64,000 nt of DNA. Source: CADDYT01 sp035294125. Lineage in GTDB: Bacteria; Chloroflexota; Ktedonobacteria; Ktedonobacterales; Ktedonobacteraceae. The stretch lies in contig DATGLM010000048.1 of assembly GCA_035294125.1 (NCBI GenBank), positions 248,001 through 312,000 of the forward strand, written 5' to 3'. Below the pieces are notes generated by a model. That model had not been told where the DNA came from. It did no database searches and saw only the letters and a list, made by a program, of their open reading frames with translations. The position numbers were made by a program, and so were the translations under genes. This document shows, piece after piece, positions 33,602-42,241 of the stretch (positions are counted from its first letter, which is position 1; each line of letters starts with the position of its first letter).

Positions 33602-34144
33602 ATGATCGTCAGAGCGGCGCGAGTAGAGGATGCCGGGGGCATCGCAAAGGTACATGTCGATAGCTGGCGTACCACGTACAAAGGCGTGATACCCGATGAT
33701 TTTCTTGCCAGCCTGTCTTATGAAAGCCGCAGCCAACGCTGGCGGAGCATGTTAAGCAATCCGACCAGGTTTGCAGGTGACTTCGTCGCCGAAGACAAAA
33801 CGGGGCGCATCGTCGGCTTCATCTCTGGTGGACCTGCGCAGGAGCCTTATCCCGTCTACCGGGGAGAGCTATATGCCATCTACATCTTACAGGAGTATCA
33901 GGGACAGGAAATTGGGCGTCGACTGACGGAGGCGCTGGTGGGAAAACTGCTTGAGGCAGGCATAGACAACATGCTGGTATGGGTGCTGGCGGAGAATCCT
34001 GCCCGCAAGTTCTACGAAGCGCTCGGCGGGCGACTCATCAGGACGAGACAGATCGAGATTGGCGGGGCTATACTTGATGAAGTGGCTTATGGATGGCAGG
34101 ATATTAATAGCATACTGGCAGTTAGACCGAAGGACACACAATGA
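33602..34144 (+). CDS. GNAT family N-acetyltransferase
   Basis: 180 residues with one GNAT fold. IAKVHVDSWRTTYKGVIPDDFLASL is the N-terminal signature of the RimI-like subgroup (key part HVDSWRTTYKG). ELYAIYILQEYQGQEIGRRL holds the acetyl-CoA pyrophosphate loop (Q-x-x-G-x-G/R type), and AENPARKFYEALGG completes the fold. The substrate is unknown. ATG 33602 is preferred over 33584 because GAGGAGC lies between them. The stop overlaps the next start in ATGA, so it is coupled to the lipoprotein gene. Confidence 0.9.
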   Translation: MIVRAARVEDAGGIAKVHVDSWRTTYKGVIPDDFLASLSYESRSQRWRSMLSNPTRFAGDFVAEDKTGRIVGFISGGPAQEPYPVYRGELYAIYILQEYQGQEIGRRLTEALVGKLLEAGIDNMLVWVLAENPARKFYEALGGRLIRTRQIEIGGAILDEVAYGWQDINSILAVRPKDTQ

Positions 34145-35232
34145 AGCGCCTGTTGTCTATATGTTACACCCTCATTTTCCTGAGTCTGCTGCTGGCTGCT
34201 TGTAGCGGTTCGGGTATGCAGCCAGCAGGCTCTGATAATACAGCAACCCCTTCCGTCTCAGTGATTACGGGAAATTTTCAGGAGTACCCGTTACCGCAAA
34301 AGAATAGCGCCTTGATGCGGCCTGCCATTGACCACGAGGGACGCATCTGGTTCGGAGAGATGGGGAAAAACTACCTCGCCAACTTTGACCCGCGCACGCA
34401 GACCTTCCAGCAGATGACACCGCCACACGGGCTGGACGGCATCATGGGCGTGGAAGTAGCTGCCGACGATACGGTCTGGTTTGCCGAGCAGACCGCCAAC
34501 TATATCGGACACTACTTCCCCACAACCCGGCAGTTCACAGTTTATCCTCTGCCCACGCTCTCGATACCTGACCCCTCTAACGCGCACAGAACGCTCTCAC
34601 TCGGCAGCGCGCCCAACGATCTGGCCCTGGACGCACAGGGCAATGTCTGGTTTACCGAACTGAATGCTGATGCACTAGGGATGCTCAATGTACGCACAGG
34701 CACAATCAAGCAATATCCACTCACTCCACACAAAAGCGTGCAGAAACTCGACCCTTACGGCATCACGGTTGATCCAGAGGGCAACATCTGGTTTACTGAG
34801 GCCAACCAGACACGCCTGGGTCATCTCGACCCACGGACAGGCCAGATCGGCTACTTCAGCCCGCAAGGGCTAAACGATCCGCTCATGGAAGTCACCAGCG
34901 ACGCGCAGGGCAATATCTGGGCAACGTCGTTCTCATCGGGCCTGCTGCTCAGCTTCAACCCGCGCACTTCTACCTTCAAGCCATACTACGCCACCATTAA
35001 AGGAGAGAGCGCGGGTGGTATCTATGGTGTTGCGGCGGCCCCCAATGGCGAGATATGGATAGCCGTCACCTCAGAAAATGCTATCGCCAGCCTGAATGTG
35101 GCCGCCAATAGTCTCACATTCTATCCTATTCCCACCCAGGCCAGCCTGCCCTTCGGCCTCGTCATCGCCCCGAACCACACCATCTGGTTTACCGAGTCTG
35201 GCACCGATCAGATAGGTATGCTCCAGCTCTGA
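34141..35232 (+). CDS. Virginiamycin B lyase-like beta-propeller lipoprotein
   Basis: 363 residues. A lipoprotein signal peptide ends in LLLAAC with Cys21. Six to seven blades follow, marked by repeated IWFGE, VWFAE, VWFTE, IWFTE and IWATS motifs (about every 45-55 residues), typical of the Vgb/streptogramin lyase propeller. True Vgb linearises streptogramin B with a conserved His-Glu-His set; I could not confirm these residues, so a generic extracellular propeller role is equally likely. It overlaps the GNAT gene by 4 nt. The protein should sit on the outside of the membrane. Confidence 0.82.
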   Translation: MKRLLSICYTLIFLSLLLAACSGSGMQPAGSDNTATPSVSVITGNFQEYPLPQKNSALMRPAIDHEGRIWFGEMGKNYLANFDPRTQTFQQMTPPHGLDGIMGVEVAADDTVWFAEQTANYIGHYFPTTRQFTVYPLPTLSIPDPSNAHRTLSLGSAPNDLALDAQGNVWFTELNADALGMLNVRTGTIKQYPLTPHKSVQKLDPYGITVDPEGNIWFTEANQTRLGHLDPRTGQIGYFSPQGLNDPLMEVTSDAQGNIWATSFSSGLLLSFNPRTSTFKPYYATIKGESAGGIYGVAAAPNGEIWIAVTSENAIASLNVAANSLTFYPIPTQASLPFGLVIAPNHTIWFTESGTDQIGMLQL

Positions 35233-35237
35233 AACGC

Positions 35238-36299
35238 CTACTTCTTTTGTTGTCGCTCGGCCAGTTCTTTGACGCGCTGCACCTGGTCTTTGTGACAGAC
35301 GACGGTGACATCATCCATCTCGACCACAACCACATCTTCGAGGCCGATGGTATAGATCTGGCGACCGGTGTTATTGTAGACGAAACTGTTCTGGCTACCG
35401 AGATCGACATGGGGGCCAACGGACCCCACACCCTGCTCGTTGGCGGGGAAGAGCGCGCCGTATTGCTCCCAGTTGCCCACATCATTCCAGCCGAGGTCGA
35501 CGGGAATCACGACCAGATTGCTCGTCTTTTCCAGCACTCCATAGTCGATGGTGATGGGCGAAATCGTGGGCCAGACCTCATTGAGGATGGTCTGCTCCTG
35601 CGGCGTTCCCATCGCGTCGATAATCTGAGCGAGCTTTCTACTCAGTTCAGGCAGATGGATGCGCAGTTCGTTGAGAATGGTTTCGACCTTCCAGATGAAC
35701 ATGCCGCTATTCCATACGTAGCGGCCATCGCGCAGGTAGCTTTCAGCAGTTGCCAGATTGGGCTTCTCCACGAAACGTTCGGCGCGGAAGGCGTGATTGC
35801 CATGCCCCTCATCCACTTCAGCGGCGAAGCGAATGTAGCCGTAGCCGGTCTCCGGTGAGGTGGGTTTGATGCCCAATGTTACCAGGTAGCCCCGCTCGGC
35901 CAGTTCGCAAGCCAGGTAGAGCGCCTGCGTCAGCGCCTCCACCTTTGTGATGACATGATCGGCATGAAACGAACCCATGATCGCTTCCGGGTCGCGCCGG
36001 GCAATGGTCGCGGCAACCCAGCCAATGGCGGGCGCGGTACCACGTCCCATCGGCTCGCCCAGGATATGAGCAAGCTCAACAGAGGGCAGGTGCTCATGTA
36101 CCAGATTAACCATGCTGCGCCCCGTAACCACCCAGGCCTGGTCGGGGGAAATAAGGGGTTCCACCCGCGCCAGTGTCTCCTGTATCATGCTTTTGCCGTC
36201 GGGTAACGGCAGAAATTGCTTGGGAAATGCCGGTGTGCTCAGCGGCCACAGCCGCGTCCCACTTCCACCCGCCAGGATAACTGCGTTAAAATGCTCCAT
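35238..36299 (-). CDS. manC: Mannose-1-phosphate guanylyltransferase
   Basis: 353 residues, a nucleotidyltransferase fold with the left-handed beta-helix end of short ManC-type enzymes. Seen are ILAGGSGTRLWPLSTPAFPK, GRGTAPAIGWVA, SFHADHVI, FVEKPNLATAESYL and WNSGMFIWKV. It makes GDP-mannose from mannose-1-phosphate and GTP for glycans. There is no fused isomerase domain. ATG 36299 has GGAG 8 nt upstream; GTG 36308 is a weaker option. It converges on the lipoprotein gene, 5 bp apart, without a clear terminator. GT39 and GT2 genes elsewhere in the window may use its product indirectly. Confidence 0.93.
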   Translation of the reverse strand: MEHFNAVILAGGSGTRLWPLSTPAFPKQFLPLPDGKSMIQETLARVEPLISPDQAWVVTGRSMVNLVHEHLPSVELAHILGEPMGRGTAPAIGWVAATIARRDPEAIMGSFHADHVITKVEALTQALYLACELAERGYLVTLGIKPTSPETGYGYIRFAAEVDEGHGNHAFRAERFVEKPNLATAESYLRDGRYVWNSGMFIWKVETILNELRIHLPELSRKLAQIIDAMGTPQEQTILNEVWPTISPITIDYGVLEKTSNLVVIPVDLGWNDVGNWEQYGALFPANEQGVGSVGPHVDLGSQNSFVYNNTGRQIYTIGLEDVVVVEMDDVTVVCHKDQVQRVKELAERQQKK

Positions 36300-36679
36300 A
36301 CCACTCACTCCTCAAAAATCGTTTTTCGTTCTTTCTATTCCGCCCTATCCACAGGCGCAACCTGCGATATCGCTCGTTCCTTGATGCAAGGATTGTACAG
36401 TGCCCGGCCCACCCTGTCAAATATTTCGGCATTCTACCTCATTTACAGGTGTCTCGTGCAACCTGACGTAGGAAATATGCTGAATTCTCTTCAATCTACT
36501 AGCCGAATACCCTAAGATATGGTATGCTTGACAGGCAAAGGGACACTGAGTCATCACCGTACAGGTGAGTTTCTTTTTTCGCTTAAACACAGTGCTACAG
36601 GCGTTCTTTTGAGACGTAGACTATGCATGCTTCGTCATGTATGACATAGAAAAAGATAAATAGAACACATAGAGCAAGC
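36300..36679. other. Divergent intergenic region manC / murJ
   Basis: About 380 bp, lower in GC than its surroundings. TTGACA occurs at 36528-36533, but no good -10 lies 16-18 bp downstream. TATGGT and TATGCT near 36518-36528 are weak -10 candidates. No ORF, hairpin or repeat of note is seen. Confidence 0.4.
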
Positions 36680-39091
36680 ATGGGAAATAACGGACAAATA
36701 CCATCTCAACCACCACAACCACAACAGCCAGGGCAGCAGGGCTACTATGGCTGGCAATACGACCAGGACGCGGCACCTGCACCCGGCGGTTCGCAGATAT
36801 ATCCCCCACAGATGTCACCTGCTTACCCACCGGGGCAGCAACCGCCACCGGGCTACCCTCCTGGCTATCCACCTGCTTATCCTAAGCAGGGACAACCGGG
36901 ATCGCAGCAATACCAGCCGATACCGCAACGCTATCAGGAACCCATCCAGGATATGGGGTCTTCTCTTGGCTACACGCAGGGGATGGAATTCCAGTATTTC
37001 GATGCACCACAGCCTTCGCAGGCACTGCCGCTACTGCGACAGGAACGGCTGCAACAGTTGCGCGAGGAACGCCTGCGCCGTCAGCAGCGCCGCGTACCCG
37101 ATTTGACATCGGTGATCCAGCGCAAAGGGCAGAAAGCGCCTCCAAAAGCTCCTTCCGCGCCACTACAGTCACCACCGGGGCACGGGCCGAACGCGCAGCC
37201 ATCAATGTATGCAGCCCCGCCGCCTGTACAGATGTCTCCGGCTATGGCAGTACCGCCAGTCGAGGTATCACCGGCGCGCCCGGCTTTTCTGCCGCCCCAG
37301 GCCCCACAGGCAGCGGCGCAACTCAGCCCGTCTCGATATGCCGACAGCCCGGCAGAGGTGGAGTCAGCCCAGGCTCCCGCGCAAGATACCGGCATGATTC
37401 AGCGGGCGCGCATAAGCCGGGCCACGATGATTCTGACCGGCGCGTTCGTCGCCAGCCGCTTTCTTGGCCTGGTACGCACCTCGATGTTCGCCTTTGTCTT
37501 CGGGACCAGCTCGGTCTCCGATGCCTACCTGCAAGCCTTCCTTATCCCCGATTTTATCTTTAATATTGTCGCGGGCGGCGCGCTCAGTTCGGCCTTCATT
37601 CCCGTCTTCACACACTATATGATCGCTGAGCAAGACGAAAAGACGGCGTGGCATATCGCCAGCGCGGCCTTAAATCTGGCCATTAGCATCATGATCTGCC
37701 TTGCCGCACTGGCAATTATCTTCGCGGGTCAACTCGTCCCCCTCTACAATCATGGAGTGCCCGCATCAGAGATAACCCTGATCATCTCGCTCACCCGCAT
37801 TATGCTCCTGCAATCGATCATCCTCGGCGGCGGGGTCATCGTCAATTCCGTTCTGAACGCCAGGCAAGACTTCCTGTTACCCGCCATCGGCACCGTGCTC
37901 TATAACGTGGGTCTCATCATCGGCCTGCTGCCAGGCGTGGTACTGGCATTTCATGGCAGCCGCAACGACACCTTCGATGTCTATGCCGCGAGCTGGGGCG
38001 TCGTGCTGGGCGCTGGCTTGCAGGTTGCAGTGCAAATCCCTGGCCTCGTCAAAGTCGGCATGCGCTATAAGTTCACATTTGACTGGAGACAGCCCGGCGT
38101 GATCCAGATCGGTCGGCAAATGGTGCCGCGTGTCATCAACGCCGGTATGCTCTACTTCTCCACCTTCGTCGACCGCAGCCTCATTCTGCTGCTGGTGGTC
38201 GTCGTGGGAGCGGATGCCACCAACGGCCTCATCACGCAATATTATCAGGCATTCCAGTTGGTACTGCTGCCACTGGGCATCTTCGGCATGGCCGTCTCAA
38301 CCGCCGCATTCCCAACGCTGGCCGAGAACGTGGCTCGTGGGCGCTTTGATCGCGTGCGTGGCACCATTCTGGAAACCCTGAGAAGCATTCTCTTCATGTC
38401 CGTTCCCTCAAGTGTAGGGCTGATTATCCTGGGCCTACCGGTTATCCAGGTGCTGCTCGAACATGGCGCATATACCCTGACAGATGCGCAATCAACAACG
38501 GTACCACTGGGCTTCTTCGCTATAGGCCTGGCCGGTCTTTCCGCCGTTGAGATTCTGACACGCTCGTTCTACGCCTTGCGCGACAGTGTCACCCCCGTGG
38601 CGGTCAGCATCGCACAGTTTATCCTCAAGATTGCTCTGGCCTTAATGCTGATTGATTTCTCCGTATTCGGCTCAACCCCGATTGCAAAAGGGGCATTAGG
38701 CATGGGTATGCTGGCACTCTCAACTTCGACAGCTGCGCTACTGGAAGCGGGAACCCTGCTCTGGCTGCTCCATCAACGCATACGCAGCCTGGAAGGTCGA
38801 CCGCAAGGGCTTGGACTGCGGGCCCTAGCCTTCTTCATTGGGCGCATCCTGCTGGCCTCACTGGCAATGGCCGTGGTCATCTTGATTATCCGCTCCGTCC
38901 TGGACATAATTCTCGTCACGACCAGCGAGCAGCGGTTGGGCTTCAGCGGCACCCTGCTGGCCTTCATCAAGCTGCTGATCGAGATATTTGCCGGTTTCGT
39001 CGTCTATATGCGCGTAGCGCGTGTCCTGGGTGTCGAAGAACTCGGTCCCATCCGCCGCGTCCTGAATCGCCTGAAACTCTCATGGATATAA
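36680..39091 (+). CDS. murJ: Lipid II flippase MurJ with long disordered N-terminal extension
   Basis: 803 residues, where typical MurJ has about 510-550. Residues 1-245 are a cytoplasmic Pro/Gln/Tyr-rich tail (PPGYPPGYPPAYP near 53-68), with a basic helix (about 110-140, RQERLQQLREERLRRQQRR). From about 245 the MviN/MurJ core begins: MILTGAFVASRFLGLVRTSM, GGALSSAFIPVFTHYM, NSVLNARQDFLLPA, and 14 hydrophobic segments. It exports lipid II for wall synthesis. The ATG at 36680 has only a weak ribosome site (AGAGCAAG); an internal start near the core cannot be excluded, but the extension is in frame and coding-like. The tail may dock a regulator; a pseudokinase-FHA gene lies 1.7 kb downstream. 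Confidence 0.92.
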   Translation: MGNNGQIPSQPPQPQQPGQQGYYGWQYDQDAAPAPGGSQIYPPQMSPAYPPGQQPPPGYPPGYPPAYPKQGQPGSQQYQPIPQRYQEPIQDMGSSLGYTQGMEFQYFDAPQPSQALPLLRQERLQQLREERLRRQQRRVPDLTSVIQRKGQKAPPKAPSAPLQSPPGHGPNAQPSMYAAPPPVQMSPAMAVPPVEVSPARPAFLPPQAPQAAAQLSPSRYADSPAEVESAQAPAQDTGMIQRARISRATMILTGAFVASRFLGLVRTSMFAFVFGTSSVSDAYLQAFLIPDFIFNIVAGGALSSAFIPVFTHYMIAEQDEKTAWHIASAALNLAISIMICLAALAIIFAGQLVPLYNHGVPASEITLIISLTRIMLLQSIILGGGVIVNSVLNARQDFLLPAIGTVLYNVGLIIGLLPGVVLAFHGSRNDTFDVYAASWGVVLGAGLQVAVQIPGLVKVGMRYKFTFDWRQPGVIQIGRQMVPRVINAGMLYFSTFVDRSLILLLVVVVGADATNGLITQYYQAFQLVLLPLGIFGMAVSTAAFPTLAENVARGRFDRVRGTILETLRSILFMSVPSSVGLIILGLPVIQVLLEHGAYTLTDAQSTTVPLGFFAIGLAGLSAVEILTRSFYALRDSVTPVAVSIAQFILKIALALMLIDFSVFGSTPIAKGALGMGMLALSTSTAALLEAGTLLWLLHQRIRSLEGRPQGLGLRALAFFIGRILLASLAMAVVILIIRSVLDIILVTTSEQRLGFSGTLLAFIKLLIEIFAGFVVYMRVARVLGVEELGPIRRVLNRLKLSWI

Positions 39092-39116
39092 CACGAAGAA
39101 ACGAGAGACTGACTAT

Positions 39117-40178
39117 ATGAAGATTGTTCGTCTTTCCATTGTCGGCTTCGGCACCGTTGGGCAGGGGCTGGCAGTATTGCTTACCCGCAAAGAACATCTG
39201 CTCAAGCAAGAGTACGGGCTTGATGTCAGGCTCGTCAGCGCGGCAAATGCCCGGCACGGCTTCATCTATCGCGACGAGGGGCTGGATATCCCTACACTGC
39301 TGGAACTGGTCGCGCGCCGCCGCCCGCTCACCGAGTATCCAGCGGCCTATCACTGGAACAACGCGCTGGAGGGGCTGAAAACAACCGGCGGCGATGTGCT
39401 GGCAGAGGCCACCGGAACAAACCTGCGCGACGCCGAACCCGGCATCAGCCATATCCGTGCGGCGCTCACAGAGGGCATGCACGTCATCACAGCGAATAAG
39501 GGACCGGCAGCACTGTACGCACAGGAACTCTTCGCTCTGGCGCGGGAGCACGGCGTGCAACTGCGGCTCGAATCCACCGTTATGGCAGGCACACCCGTCA
39601 TCAACACGCTGCGCGAGGGCATGGCCGGGGCGCGGGTGCAGGCCATACGCGCCATCCTGAACGGCACCACAAACTACATCCTGAGCGCGATGACCGCCGG
39701 GCACGATTATGCCGACGTGCTGGCAGAGGCGCAAGCCCAGGGCTACGCCGAAGCCGACCCCACAGCTGATGTCGAGGGCTACGACACAGTAGCCAAAACG
39801 CTCATCCTGGCTACCCTGGCCTTCGGACGCTCCCTGCGCCCGGAGCAGGTCATCCGGCGGGGCATCACCACGATTACTAAAGAGCAAATGCAGCAAGCAA
39901 AAGAACAGGGAAAACGCATCAAGCTTGTTGCGACGCTACGCCTGCCGCAAGAACCCTCCTCCGAAGCCAGTACGCAGGCAGCGCCTTTAGAGGTACGAGT
40001 CGAACCCACAGCATTGCCGGAAAGTGACCCACTTGCCAGAGTCGATGGTGTCCTCAACGCCATCACCATCCAGACCGATACACTACCCGAAGTCACGATC
40101 ATAGGACCAGGAGCAGGCCGCATCCAGACCGGTCAGGGGCTGCTGACCGACCTGATAGCCGTGGCAAATACAAAATGA
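39117..40178 (+). CDS. hom: Homoserine dehydrogenase
   Basis: 353 residues without the C-terminal ACT domain of longer Hom proteins, so probably not threonine-inhibited in the usual way. The Rossmann motif is SIVGFGTVGQGLAVLL. VITANKGPAALYAQE, TVMAGTPVINTLREG, ILNGTTNYILSAM and AEADPTADVEGYDTVAKTLI (catalytic Lys) confirm it. It reduces aspartate semialdehyde to homoserine for Thr and Met. The gene starts 25 nt after murJ, so it is probably in the same transcript, an unexpected pairing. The ribosome site is weak (ACGAGAG). Confidence 0.94.
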   Translation: MKIVRLSIVGFGTVGQGLAVLLTRKEHLLKQEYGLDVRLVSAANARHGFIYRDEGLDIPTLLELVARRRPLTEYPAAYHWNNALEGLKTTGGDVLAEATGTNLRDAEPGISHIRAALTEGMHVITANKGPAALYAQELFALAREHGVQLRLESTVMAGTPVINTLREGMAGARVQAIRAILNGTTNYILSAMTAGHDYADVLAEAQAQGYAEADPTADVEGYDTVAKTLILATLAFGRSLRPEQVIRRGITTITKEQMQQAKEQGKRIKLVATLRLPQEPSSEASTQAAPLEVRVEPTALPESDPLARVDGVLNAITIQTDTLPEVTIIGPGAGRIQTGQGLLTDLIAVANTK

Positions 40179-40216
40179 ACAGGCTGGCAGCAGGCGAGCA
40201 GCACTATTATCTCCAC

Positions 40217-40240
40217 AGGCTACCCGCAAGGGGATGGCCT
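40217..40240. repeat. Degenerate copy of the GGCCACCCGCAAGGGGTGGCC repeat
   Basis: AGGCTACCCGCAAGGGGATG followed by GCCT, then TGATAGAGT. It differs from the two arms at 3503 and 3587 at only a few positions. It sits 39 bp after hom and may act as a weak terminator hairpin between convergent genes. Confidence 0.7.
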
Positions 40241-40271
40241 GATAGAGTGTACCTCTCTTCAGTCCGCCTTC

Positions 40272-40607
40272 CTATGGCAGTTTCGGTGGAATGTTCTCCT
40301 CGGCGTCTTCGCCTTTCTCTTTATTCGCCACAATATCACCGGGCTGGAAAAGAACTTTCTGTGCTGCAGCGCGCCACTTCGGAGTATGTCGGAGCAGCCA
40401 TTCCAGGTCCATTGAAAAGTGCAGAAACTCCTCTTCCTGCGCGTCTTCCATGATACGCTTCGCCGTTTCGTCCTTCTCTACCGAAATACGCTGCTGATAC
40501 CAGTTTATGGCATCAGCTTCCTCAGTGAGTGAGACAATGATACGCGCAAAGGTACGAGTCTCCTGCGAAAGCTCATGCGCAGGTTCATGGTACTGCTCAA
40601 ACCCCAT
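40272..40607 (-). CDS. Encapsulated-ferritin-like (EncFtn) protein, no encapsulin nearby
   Basis: 111 residues, two long helices. SLTEEADAINWYQQR and DAQEEEFLHFSMDLEWLLR match EncFtn of Rhodospirillum rubrum: E30, E60 and H63 fall at the positions of its ferroxidase ligands (E32, E62, H65), with W36-Y37 equivalent to W38-Y39. Such proteins form decamers whose dimer interface oxidises Fe(II). Classical members carry a C-terminal LGIGSL-type tag for loading into an encapsulin shell. Here the tail is an acidic 18-residue stretch ending in PPKLP with no such tag, and no encapsulin gene is present. AAAGGG is the likely ribosome site. Neighbours do not suggest iron storage. Confidence 0.82.
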   Translation of the reverse strand: MGFEQYHEPAHELSQETRTFARIIVSLTEEADAINWYQQRISVEKDETAKRIMEDAQEEEFLHFSMDLEWLLRHTPKWRAAAQKVLFQPGDIVANKEKGEDAEENIPPKLP

Positions 40608-40745
40608 CAGTTATCCCTTTCGTCTTTGTGATTGCGTTTCTGGATGAAAATAAGCACAGGTAGCTCTGTGCTCGCTCCTCAATTAAACTATAAGCCAGGA
40701 AAAGGAAGATATCAAACAGAACTGTACAGAGGTTTTGAAATGCTC
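40608..40745. other. Short intergenic region upstream of the EncFtn gene
   Basis: 138 bp between the EncFtn start and the end of the kinase-FHA gene, both on the minus strand. It must hold the EncFtn promoter if that gene is transcribed on its own; no convincing hexamers or iron box are visible. Confidence 0.35.
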
Positions 40746-42128
40746 TCATGCGGGCATCTTCCCCGTTGGCAGCTCTGATAGGCCGGGGACTTTAAATACC
40801 AGAGTGACGGAACCGAAGCGCACGGTGTCGCCGTGTTTGAGAAGTGCAGGCTTGAAGGGTTCCAGCCTGGCAGAACCGAGGCGGCTGCCGTTGCGGCTGT
40901 TAAGGTCTTCGATATGGAAAAAGGTCTCCTCGTAGCGAATACGGGCATGCTGGCGTGAGACGGTCATTTTCGGGTCAAAGGGCGTCAGGTCGATGTCGGG
41001 ATGGATGCCGCGTTTGGGGTCGTCGCGTCCTACGACTACATTTTTCTCCATGATAGCCAGGCGATATTTTTCCACACCATCGACTTCGTAAGAGAGAAAG
41101 GCAAGGACTTTATTCTCATCGGTTACAGAAGAAGAAGCAATCACGGCTGGTAGGCCCTCTATGGGGGCTGCACGCATAACCGCATCTGCGATGGGATGCA
41201 TCTCACTGGTCATATTACTCATAGTATAGCCGGGGGAGGTAGGTTTTCCTCCTTGTAGGGAAGGCTGCATGGCAGATGGCGGCCTGAAAATATGCTGTAC
41301 GTGATCGAGAGCAGAGAGGAAGCGGTCGATGCTGGCAAAGCGGTCTTCGGGACGTTTTGCCAGCGTCTGGTCGACTACTGCCTGCAGAGCATCAGGAACA
41401 TCGTACTTAAACTGAACCATACGAGGGATGGGGCTGCTGGTTTGCAATATGCCTGTCTCAGCAGGGTTGCGTCCAACAAATGGCAGGCGACCGGTAGCAA
41501 GTTCAAATAGTAACAGGCCCGCCTGGTAGATATCGCTCCACGGGCCGATTGGGCCGCGCTGCATGAACTCCGGCGGCGCGTAACGAGGATCGAGGTAGCC
41601 GATATCATCGTAACGCTCGCTGCTTACATACCCCATTGCCTGTAAGAGCGCTCGCAGTCCTATGTCATCAAGCTGCACGCGGTCTTCTAAGGAGACCGCA
41701 TCGACGGTAATCAGTGGAGGACGCAGGTCAATGCCAACGATGCCCCGGTCGTGAAGCACCTTGAGGCCCAGAGCAATCTGCCGCGAGAGATCAAGGAGGC
41801 GGGGAAGCTCGATATTTTCGCTATCGAGTACATGGCGCAGGGTAACACCACGAGGTGGGTCAGTGGCAATATAGGCGCGGTTGCCATCAATGCCCCAATC
41901 GTAAACGTGTATCACATGGGGAGACTCGATTGAGCGACGCCGCTCCAACGGCTGAAGCAATTGCTGGATTGAGGACGGGCTGAGTGTGGGCGCAAACTCG
42001 ATGATCTGAAGGCCAACTACGCTGTTGGTGTTGCGATTGTGAGCGGTGCAGGAGGTCAGCATTCCCCCGGAAGTGATAATCTGACCAATATGGTAAACAC
42101 CGCCAATAATCCGAGCGTCACGCTGCAT
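40746..42128 (-). CDS. Pseudokinase fused to FHA domain
   Basis: 460 residues, soluble. Residues 10-270 follow the bacterial Ser/Thr kinase (PknB) fold, but key residues are lost. The glycine loop is TSGGMLTSC, the ATP lysine motif VAIK reads VGLQ (Lys to Gln), and HRDxKPxN reads GIDLRPPL (Asp kept; His, Arg and Asn lost). DFG is DIG and APE is PPE. Activity is therefore unlikely. After a Pro/Ser/Met-rich linker (about 275-330) comes an FHA domain (about 355-445) with VVVGRDDPKRG, VSRQHARI and LNSRNGSRL, the pThr-binding residues. In mycobacteria a MurJ-linked pseudokinase binds the FHA protein FhaA; here both modules are in one protein near murJ. Confidence 0.88.
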   Translation of the reverse strand: MQRDARIIGGVYHIGQIITSGGMLTSCTAHNRNTNSVVGLQIIEFAPTLSPSSIQQLLQPLERRRSIESPHVIHVYDWGIDGNRAYIATDPPRGVTLRHVLDSENIELPRLLDLSRQIALGLKVLHDRGIVGIDLRPPLITVDAVSLEDRVQLDDIGLRALLQAMGYVSSERYDDIGYLDPRYAPPEFMQRGPIGPWSDIYQAGLLLFELATGRLPFVGRNPAETGILQTSSPIPRMVQFKYDVPDALQAVVDQTLAKRPEDRFASIDRFLSALDHVQHIFRPPSAMQPSLQGGKPTSPGYTMSNMTSEMHPIADAVMRAAPIEGLPAVIASSSVTDENKVLAFLSYEVDGVEKYRLAIMEKNVVVGRDDPKRGIHPDIDLTPFDPKMTVSRQHARIRYEETFFHIEDLNSRNGSRLGSARLEPFKPALLKHGDTVRFGSVTLVFKVPGLSELPTGKMPA

Positions 42129-42241
42129 CAGCCTATCCTCTTAATTTTAGTATGCTCCAGCAGGTTGTGAAGAAGGGACTCCTGCCGCCCTGGCAGGCAG
42201 TATACACACCAGCCCCCAAAAGATCAAGCCTGCACGCACGA

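Noticed and set aside
36528..36556. sigma-70 promoter for murJ
   Set aside because: TTGACA is perfect but no acceptable -10 occurs at 16-18 bp.
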